A stretch of DNA of 64,000 bases from Micromonospora sp. NBC_01740 (GTDB taxonomy: Bacteria > Actinomycetota > Actinomycetes > Mycobacteriales > Micromonosporaceae), in NCBI RefSeq assembly GCF_035920365.1, contig NZ_CP109150.1, positions 6,944,001-7,008,000 on the forward strand, written 5' to 3'. Positions 59,540-64,000 of the stretch are shown here, one piece after another. Position numbers and translations under genes: made by a program. How positions within the stretch are numbered: position 1 is the first letter of the stretch; every line of letters begins with the position of its first letter. The notes below the pieces were generated by a model, which saw only the letters and a list, made by a program, of their open reading frames with translations, did not search any database and was not told where the DNA came from.

Positions 59540-60325
59540 TCACACGGACGGGTCCCAGGCGGCGAGTTGATCGAAGATACGGCGGTCGCCTTCGAACTCC
59601 AGCGACTCCAGCGGTATGCGGCCGTAGAAGAACAGGACCAGGTCGCTTGCCGTGCCCCGGGCGGAGACGTGGGCCTTTTTGGGATCCTCGCCGGCAGCGG
59701 GCGTGAAGCGGGCGACCTGTGCCCCGTCGCGGGAGAGCCGAAGGCGCCAGGAGTGGCCCTCGGTGGCGTGGTAATCGACGATGGCGGGGTCGTGTGGCCA
59801 GGCAACCGTGGTTGCGCAGACCGTGAACTGGCAGTCGTCGAAACCGTCGAGGGCGACCTCGTCTGGTAGCGGCTGCGGGGCACCCAGGGTGAGCTGGGCG
59901 TCGTAGGTGTACACCGCGATCTCGGGGACCTGTCGCCGCGCCCAGGCACCTGAGGTTTGCGGTGACGGCGAGTCATCCCACCACGTCCAACAACTGCGAT
60001 CCGGGCCGGCCTCACGCAGCGCGCTCGTCAGGTGCTCGATGGACTCGGTCCACCAGGCCAGCAGTGCCTCGCGCTCCCGAGGCGCACCCATGCCGTCGTC
60101 CCAAGCCGACTTCTCCGGGGGCGCGTCTGCCGGCCCTGCGGCGACGATGGCGGCCGATTTGCGGCGAGCCATGCCCACGTGTTGCACAAGATCGAACAAC
60201 GTCCGCTCGGGATGGGTCGGAACCTGCATGTCGAGGCGGGGCGCCGCGGCGACCGCGGCGCGGAAGGCGGTCGACCGTTCGTTGATCAGCCGCAGATGAT
60301 CAGGGAACGTGAGAACTTTATGCAC
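59540..60325 (-). CDS. mycothiol-dependent maleylpyruvate-isomerase-family protein
   Basis: 261-aa protein with an N-terminal DinB/MDMPI four-helix bundle (DHLRLINERSTAFRAAVAAAPRLDMQVPTHPERTLFDLVQHVGMARR) and a C-terminal MDMPI-C domain (GTASDLVLFFYGRIPLESLEFEGDRRIFDQL). Mycothiol is the actinobacterial thiol, so the family name fits the host; the reaction is unknown and may be a thiol transfer. GTG 60325 or 60340 are both possible starts; neither has a good ribosome site. Confidence 0.75.
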   Translation of the reverse strand: MHKVLTFPDHLRLINERSTAFRAAVAAAPRLDMQVPTHPERTLFDLVQHVGMARRKSAAIVAAGPADAPPEKSAWDDGMGAPREREALLAWWTESIEHLTSALREAGPDRSCWTWWDDSPSPQTSGAWARRQVPEIAVYTYDAQLTLGAPQPLPDEVALDGFDDCQFTVCATTVAWPHDPAIVDYHATEGHSWRLRLSRDGAQVARFTPAAGEDPKKAHVSARGTASDLVLFFYGRIPLESLEFEGDRRIFDQLAAWDPSV

Positions 60326-60415
60326 CCGGCTTTCTACCACTGTGCTCCGACGACCGGACAGCGAATTTCGCGACCGATCGCGCCGGCCGCCCCGGCACTG
60401 ATACGTGCCCTTGGT

Positions 60416-60521
60416 TCACGCGCGGAAAGCGACATCCGCGTTGATGCTCTCCCCCCGCGTCGAGCAACGCCGAGGCGTAGAAGTGACGCAGCGCGTGCAT
60501 CCCGGTGGCCCGGGTCGGCGC
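60416..60521 (-). pseudogene. tyrosine-recombinase (integrase) C-terminal remnant
   Basis: Minus strand reads TRATGMHALRHFYASALLDAG, the HxLRH catalytic box of phage/AICE integrases. A G-run then shifts the frame (DAGESINADVAFRA continues one base off) and the fragment ends; the nucleophile Tyr and earlier arginine are gone. Confidence 0.7.
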
Positions 60522-60529
60522 GCGGCGTC

Positions 60530-60639
60530 ATGCCCGGCACCGAGGACGCAGAACGCACCATCAGGTACGTCACGAAGTACATCACCAAGCACACCGGCGA
60601 CTGCCACAGGATCACGAGCGGCCGGCAGCGTGCACACCT
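60530..60639 (+). pseudogene. RepSA-type replication-initiator fragment
   Basis: EDAERTIRYVTKYITKHTGDCHRITSGRQRAHLD matches the conserved core of RepSA/plasmid Rep proteins of actinomycete integrative elements (TIRYVTKYITK). Only about 37 residues remain; at 60640 it joins a copied piece of the GntR gene. Confidence 0.6.
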
Positions 60640-60704
60640 CGACGCCGTCCAGGAACTTGCCGACCTCGGATTGGTCAAGACCACCACCATCGAGGTACGC
60701 GTCC
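60640..60704 (+). repeat. 65-bp duplicated fragment of the GntR gene (copy 1)
   Basis: 63 of 65 bases are identical to 61801-61865 in the GntR-type pseudogene (starts CGACGCCGTCCAGG). Here it is fused to the Rep fragment and followed by 57 nt ending at a stop (60762) with no recognised origin. Confidence 0.85.
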
Positions 60705-60821
60705 GGGTTCGCGATCAACTCCAAGATCCGCCGCCAGGATTACGCGTTCAAAGCTGCATGACGAGGCACTAGGTTGGCGGCGTGGGTTCCTCGCCAACGG
60801 AAAGAAGGAGGAGGCTGTCCG

Positions 60822-61292
60822 TTGGGCTACACGCTTGATGCCCTCATCGGCTCCGTCGGCGCTCTCCACGCCGCTGCAAGCCAGTGGCCGGCTGCTGTGC
60901 CCGTGCCGCTGGCGCATGACCTCGCGCTGCTGCCAATGACCGACGAACTGTTCGACGCCGTCACGGACGGCACGACGGAGCGGGTACTCGGATTCTGGAA
61001 GCTGCCGGGCGGCTTCGACCGTGAGCTGTCGTCCTGGTCCTCAGTGGGACCGGTCGGCTATGTCGAGGCGGACTTCTTCGGGGGCGTGGGCAGCCAGCGC
61101 GCGGCCCTCTGGGTTGCTGGCGAGTTGGTGTTCGGACCGCTGTTTGTGGGCGAGGGTGAACCGTTCGCTCCCCAAGGAAGCCCTATCTCTCAGCTGCTGG
61201 CGCGCCTTGGTGTCGAGCGCCACAGGTACCGCGATGAGTTCGAGGCGGTCGGCCTCGGACGCCACCGCGAGACGGCGGACTGGCTGCCATAG
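60822..61292 (+). CDS. hypothetical protein, TTG start
   Basis: 156-aa soluble protein (LGYTLDALIGSVGALHAAASQWPAAVPVPLAHDLALLPMTDELFDAV ... PVGYVEADFFGGVGSQRAALWVAGELVFGP ... VERHRYRDEFEAVGLGRHRETADWLP). I do not recognise a family. Its mix of short strands and a Trp-Leu end resembles orphan immunity-type proteins near mobile elements, which is only a suggestion. AAGGAGGAGG at 60805-60814, 7 nt before TTG 60822, decides the start. Confidence 0.5.
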   Translation: MGYTLDALIGSVGALHAAASQWPAAVPVPLAHDLALLPMTDELFDAVTDGTTERVLGFWKLPGGFDRELSSWSSVGPVGYVEADFFGGVGSQRAALWVAGELVFGPLFVGEGEPFAPQGSPISQLLARLGVERHRYRDEFEAVGLGRHRETADWLP

Positions 61293-61315
61293 CGGCGAGG
61301 AACGTCGATCATGTC

Positions 61316-61358
61316 AAGCATCGGCTGGGACGCAGGTGTAAAGCATCAGCCGGGACAC
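61316..61358. repeat. two 18-bp near-identical direct repeats
   Basis: AAGCATCGGCTGGGACGC (61316-61333) and AAGCATCAGCCGGGACAC (61341-61358) are 25 bp apart start to start and precede the GntR-type sequence. They could be regulator sites or duplication scars. Confidence 0.5.
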
Positions 61359-61372
61359 GACAAGCCTCTTGC

Positions 61373-62122
61373 GAGAAGCTGCCGTCGCAACACGACCTCG
61401 TCGAACGGTTCAGCGTCGCCCGCGAGACGATCAAGGCTGCCCTTCGCAAGCTGCAAGATGAGCGGCTGATCGTCACCCGTCAGGGCAGCGGCACCTTCGT
61501 CCGCGCCAACACGGAACGCCCGGTCGGACTCCGGCCGCACATCGAACGAGCCTTCGAGGCCACGAACGTCACGATCGACTTCGCCGGCTTCTCCGGAGAG
61601 ACGATGTACAACGCGATCCAGGAGACCTTGGACAAGGTCCGCATCGGGCGCCTCACCCCGGAGTCGATCCGGGTACGCGTCCTGATCTCCGACATGACCT
61701 CACCAATGGCGATTCCCTGCCGCGCCGAGGACCAGGCCGACGACCCCGGCATCCGCGCCCGCGCCCGCCGCATCACCGACCGGTCGATCCATGCCCTCAC
61801 CGACGCCGTCCAGGAACTTGCCGACCTCGGATTGGTCAAGACCGCCACCACCGAGGTACGCGTCCACAGGGCCGCCCCGCTGTTCAAGCTCTTCATCATC
61901 AACGAGCAGGAAGCCTTCTTCGGCTTCTACCCGGTCGTCGAGCACACCGTCTCCGTCGAGGGCAAGCCGATGGCGATCTACGACGCGATGGGCAAGGACG
62001 CGATCCTCTTCCCGTTCACGCCCAGCGACGAGGACAGCAGCAATGACGCCCTCTACGTCGAGCAGGCCCGCGCCTGGTTCGACAGCATGTGGGGCACCAT
62101 CGCCCGCGAGTACGCCTCGTGA
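61373..62122 (+). pseudogene. GntR-family regulator, 5'-truncated
   Basis: The frame reads EKLPSQHDLVERFSVARETIKAALRKLQDERLIVTRQGSGTFVRAN, a GntR winged helix, then a UTRA-like domain ending in YVEQARAWFDSMWGTIAREYAS. The first 20-25 residues (the first helix) are missing: upstream codons show no ATG, GTG or TTG and no ribosome site in frame, and the first ATG is at 61604, after the DNA-binding domain. It could only be expressed from a nonstandard start. It overlaps the HAD gene by 4 nt (GTGA), an arrangement I have seen for GntR-HAD pairs in actinomycetes. Confidence 0.7.
61801..61865 (+). repeat. 65-bp segment duplicated at 60640 (copy 2)
   Basis: Encodes DAVQELADLGLVKTATTEVRV within the GntR-type frame. 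This is the parental context, because it is continuous with the flanking coding sequence on both sides. Confidence 0.85.
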
Positions 62123-62808
62123 CCGCCCCCGACCTGGCCAACGTGATCGACCGCGCCCGCGTGATCCTGCTCGACTTCGACGGCCCCGTGTGCAGCATCT
62201 TCGCCCAACACTCCGCGTCGACCGTCGCCCATGAGTTGCGCCGGCTGCTCGTCGACCAGGCCGTCACCCTGCCGCCCGAGATCCTGGCCGAACGCGACCC
62301 GCTCGCCGTGCTCCGCTTCACCGCCACCCTTGGCCGCCCTGCCGTAGTCCGCCTGGTCGACGAGGCCATGACCCGCGAGGAAGTCACCGCGGCCCGCACC
62401 GCCGAGCCGACCCCGTACGGCCGGGAAGTCATCGTCGCCGCCCACCAGACCGGCCGCCGGATCGCCGTGGTGTCGAACAACTCGGCCGCTTCCGTCCACG
62501 CCTACCTGAGCGCCCGCCGGCTCACCTCGTACGTGCACCCGGTCATCGGCCGCCCCGAGGCAGCGCCCGAGCGGATGAAGCCGGACCCGTTCCCGGTGCT
62601 CGCAGCCGTACGGGAGCTGGGCGCGGAGCCGGCGGAATGCGTCCTGGTCGGTGACTCGGTCAGCGACATCGAGGCCGCCCACGCCGCCGGAGTCGCCGCC
62701 ATCGGATACGCCAACAAGCCCGGCAAGCGCGAACGGTTCGCCGCCGCTGATGTCGTCATCGACAGCATGGCCGAACTGGTGACCGCCTTCGCCGTCGACG
62801 AGCTGTAG
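62119..62808 (+). CDS. HAD-family hydrolase
   Basis: 229-aa haloacid-dehalogenase-fold phosphatase. Motif I LLDFDGPV gives Asp19 and Asp21, motif II is VVSNNSA, the lysine lies in RMKPDPFPVL, and motif IV GDSVSDIEAA is complete. The cap is helical (subclass I). GTG 62119 overlaps the GntR stop, so the two were one operon. Substrate unknown. A hairpin terminator follows. Confidence 0.82.
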   Translation: MTAPDLANVIDRARVILLDFDGPVCSIFAQHSASTVAHELRRLLVDQAVTLPPEILAERDPLAVLRFTATLGRPAVVRLVDEAMTREEVTAARTAEPTPYGREVIVAAHQTGRRIAVVSNNSAASVHAYLSARRLTSYVHPVIGRPEAAPERMKPDPFPVLAAVRELGAEPAECVLVGDSVSDIEAAHAAGVAAIGYANKPGKRERFAAADVVIDSMAELVTAFAVDEL

Positions 62809-62829
62809 CACCACCACACCGCACACGAG

Positions 62830-62858
62830 CGCCCCGGAAGATCATCACCGGGGCGTTT
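62830..62858 (+). terminator. terminator after HAD gene
   Basis: CGCCCCGG (62830-62837) pairs with CCGGGGCG (62848-62855) over a 10-nt loop and is followed by TTT, one of the few hairpins here with a T-run. Confidence 0.7.
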
Positions 62859-62910
62859 CTCGTGTCGTCAGCTCACCTCAGGCCCGAGGACGCGGTGCAG
62901 CCGCCCTGGG

Positions 62911-63105
62911 CTAGTCCAGGTCCCCGCGCTTGGCAGCGATCCACGCCTCAACGTCTTCGGCAAGCCAGACGTTGCCCATTTGGAGCGTGGCCACGGGCTC
63001 CGGGAAGTCGCGCCGGTTGGTGATCTGGTAGACGCGCTGGCGCGAGACGCCACCGAGCATGGTCCGGATCTCCCCCGAACCCACCAACCGCAGCTTCCTG
63101 CCCAT
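62911..63105 (-). CDS. excisionase/AlpA-type helix-turn-helix protein
   Basis: 64-aa MerR-like winged helix (RKLRLVGSGEIRTMLGGVSRQRVYQITNRRDFPEPVATLQMGNVWLAEDVEAWIAAKRG), typical of excisionases and AlpA regulators of integrative elements, with the RQRVYQ recognition helix and the wing FPEPV. ATG 63105 is 7 nt behind TAGCGT. Its presence beside integrase and Rep remnants supports an element of the AICE kind. Confidence 0.75.
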   Translation of the reverse strand: MGRKLRLVGSGEIRTMLGGVSRQRVYQITNRRDFPEPVATLQMGNVWLAEDVEAWIAAKRGDLD

Positions 63106-63112
63106 GACGCTG

Positions 63113-63118
63113 ACGCTA
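63113..63118 (-). promoter_or_regulatory. -10 box TAGCGT of excisionase gene, leaderless type
   Basis: On the minus strand TAGCGT ends 7 nt before the ATG at 63105. Confidence 0.45.
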
Positions 63119-63182
63119 GGCACACGCCGACTAGGCGTGAGTCAAGTTGATAGACACCTAGATAGCGCTGCCACTGGTCGCT

Positions 63183-63188
63183 TACCCT
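63183..63188 (+). promoter_or_regulatory. -10 box TACCCT, leaderless type
   Basis: TACCCT ends 6 nt before the ATG at 63195. Confidence 0.4.
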
Positions 63189-63194
63189 TTACGC

Positions 63195-63392
63195 ATGACT
63201 AGGTCCAAGTGGTTCCAACGCCCCGACCAACCTGTCGACTACGTAGCCGGCGAGCCAGCCCCATCGAGGTACGGCCGGGAGCCGCAGAGATGGACTGGTC
63301 GCGCCGCCGTCCCCGCACCAGAGCCACCCCTGATGACCAAGGCAGGACTCTGGCGCTCCAGGAACACCGCGACGTGCCTCAACCAGAGGTAG
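63195..63392 (+). CDS. small hypothetical protein (65 aa)
   Basis: MTRSKWFQRPDQPVDYVAGEPAPSRYGREPQRWTGRAAVPAPEPPL..., a Pro/Arg-rich, probably disordered protein with no recognised domain. It begins 6 nt behind a -10 box and leads three same-strand short genes (63195, 63396, 63565) spaced 3 nt apart or overlapping, which suggests an operon of element-type genes. Confidence 0.4.
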   Translation: MTRSKWFQRPDQPVDYVAGEPAPSRYGREPQRWTGRAAVPAPEPPLMTKAGLWRSRNTATCLNQR

Positions 63393-63395
63393 GCC

Positions 63396-63578
63396 ATGTC
63401 GATCCCGCAGCAGCGACCAGAGCCCCCGTTCCTCGTCCTGATGGCCGGCAACGTCGTCGACTTCCATAACCGCGCCACCTGCCGGCAGTGCTCCGACGAC
63501 GGATGCCCACGCCTGTCGGCGGCCGGCGAAACCCTACGCGCTTGGCGCGACAGGAAGAGCCGACGTGAAACCCGGTGA
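63396..63578 (+). CDS. small Cys-containing hypothetical protein (60 aa)
   Basis: MSIPQQRPEPPFLVLMAGNVVDFHNRATCRQCSDDGCPRLSAAGETLRAWRDRKSRRETR. A C-x2-C-x4-C cluster (CRQCSDDGC) could bind metal, and a basic C-terminal helix follows. Short proteins with a LRAWR ending occur in clusters with integrative elements of Micromonosporaceae, from general knowledge; function unknown. GGTAGG precedes the ATG, and it overlaps the next gene by 14 nt. Confidence 0.55.
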   Translation: MSIPQQRPEPPFLVLMAGNVVDFHNRATCRQCSDDGCPRLSAAGETLRAWRDRKSRRETR

Positions 63579-63825
63579 TGTCCTGCACCTGACCCGTGCG
63601 GCAAGTCCCCAGTTCGTACGACCGATCTTCTTCCGCCTCATTAAAATCCGGGCGGAACTCCACACCTATGACGGATGGATGTGGCTTGACGGCTACCAGC
63701 TCAACCCAATAGGGGAAGCCGTGGCACGTCGAGAGCTATTCGTTCTGAAAAAGGGAGTGCGGCTGGCACATCTACCCGCCCCGCAGCAACGATACCCCAA
63801 AATCGGCATGCGAAGGCGCCAGTAA
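63565..63825 (+). CDS. small hypothetical protein (86 aa)
   Basis: MKPGDVLHLTRAASPQFVRPIFFRLIKIRAELHTYDGWMWLDGYQLNPIGEAVARRELFVLKKGVR..., a compact beta-rich domain with a basic tail. It looks like a genuine small conserved protein, of a type I associate with actinomycete integrative-element loci; no function known. GTG 63565 lies inside the preceding gene, indicating translational coupling. It is AT-richer than the rest of the window. Confidence 0.6.
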   Translation: MKPGDVLHLTRAASPQFVRPIFFRLIKIRAELHTYDGWMWLDGYQLNPIGEAVARRELFVLKKGVRLAHLPAPQQRYPKIGMRRRQ

Positions 63826-63948
63826 GCCAAAGCGTGCGGCGCCCTGCACTTCACTGTCTTCGACTCAGTCCTCTACGCCTACCGCGAACACCAGCATATG
63901 AACCTTTGCGGTCGGCCCTAACACCGGACCCGGGCGATTCGGTGAGCG

Positions 63949-63977
63949 AAAGATTTCGCCTCTTCTCCAAAATCTTT
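63949..63977. repeat. AT-rich inverted repeat at window end
   Basis: AAAGATTT (63949-63956) and AAATCTTT (63970-63977) form a perfect 8-bp inverted repeat with a 13-nt spacer in an unusually AT-rich stretch (63850-64000). It may be a promoter/operator or element site; no gene is seen from 63826 to the edge. Confidence 0.45.
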
Positions 63978-64000
63978 AGCTTGAGCAGGACCGCTCGACA

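Noticed and set aside
59381..59540. Possible tRNA or attachment site in the spacer
   Set aside because: No cloverleaf pairing or TTCGA arm found; the same search elsewhere in the window gave no tRNA.
1..64000. CRISPR arrays
   Set aside because: No regularly spaced 20-40-bp repeats with unique spacers; the arrays seen are tandem or mosaic minisatellites.

Overview
This is a very GC-rich actinobacterial chromosome segment. GTG starts are frequent, there are F420- and mycothiol-dependent enzymes, MptB-type mannosyltransferases, and many start codons sit 6-8 nt behind a TAnnnT -10 box. The gene order lipB-lipA-DUF4191-RDD-glnA ... glnE ... glnA2-nadE-panB is the conserved actinomycete nitrogen/lipoate neighbourhood. 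Style and repeats suggest Micromonosporaceae (Micromonospora-like); this is inference, since no rRNA is present.

Layout. 1-9.3 kb: hemerythrin-like protein, LLM oxidoreductase, secreted M23 peptidase, epimerase-like protein, secreted PHA-depolymerase-type esterase, membrane protein, lipB, a VOC protein, and a short archaeal-type AspRS gene behind a T-box leader whose specifier reads GAC (Asp). 9.7-19 kb: lipA, a GT-C-like membrane protein, a large LuxR-ATPase regulator, DUF4191, RDD and glnA (GSI-beta) with a GlnR-type box. 19-27 kb: minisatellites, an IS481 remnant, a PadR/membrane pair, an APH-like kinase, two tandem MptB paralogues, a membrane protein and a methyltransferase. 27.9-31.7 kb: glnE and a class I amidotransferase. 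31.8-36 kb: TetR/VOC divergent pair with twin operators, S66 peptidase, a Vgb-type streptogramin lyase, a small secreted protein and a VOC protein. 36-40.7 kb: an 1110-aa NACHT ATPase (a family with antiphage members), a WYL regulator and a DUF350 protein. 40.8-48 kb: glnA2, nadE, panB, repeat arrays, F420:NADPH reductase and an RNB nuclease. 48-58.8 kb: an H1-like Lys/Ala protein, Nudix, nucleotidyltransferase, AraC, debranching enzyme with SCP2 protein, TetX-like monooxygenase with TetR, and small proteins. 58.8-64 kb: degraded mobile DNA (IS5-type, tyrosine integrase, RepSA-like Rep and GntR remnants), a HAD hydrolase, an excisionase-like HTH and short element-type genes.

How genes work together. 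GlnE adenylylates GSI-beta (glnA, Tyr402), while the second synthetase glnA2 lacks that tyrosine motif; both synthetase genes have GlnR-like upstream motifs. LipB and LipA form the lipoate pathway. The F420:NADPH reductase can supply reduced F420 to enzymes such as the LLM oxidoreductase. NadE and PanB are cofactor genes.

The most unusual signals are: (i) an Asp-specific T-box in front of a second-type AspRS; (ii) families of long palindromes at the ends of convergent genes, one of which lies in frame inside a membrane-protein gene; (iii) the NACHT/WYL locus; (iv) widespread leaderless-type promoters; and (v) a mosaic of integrative-element debris at the right end. All assignments come from reading the sequence; no database search was run.
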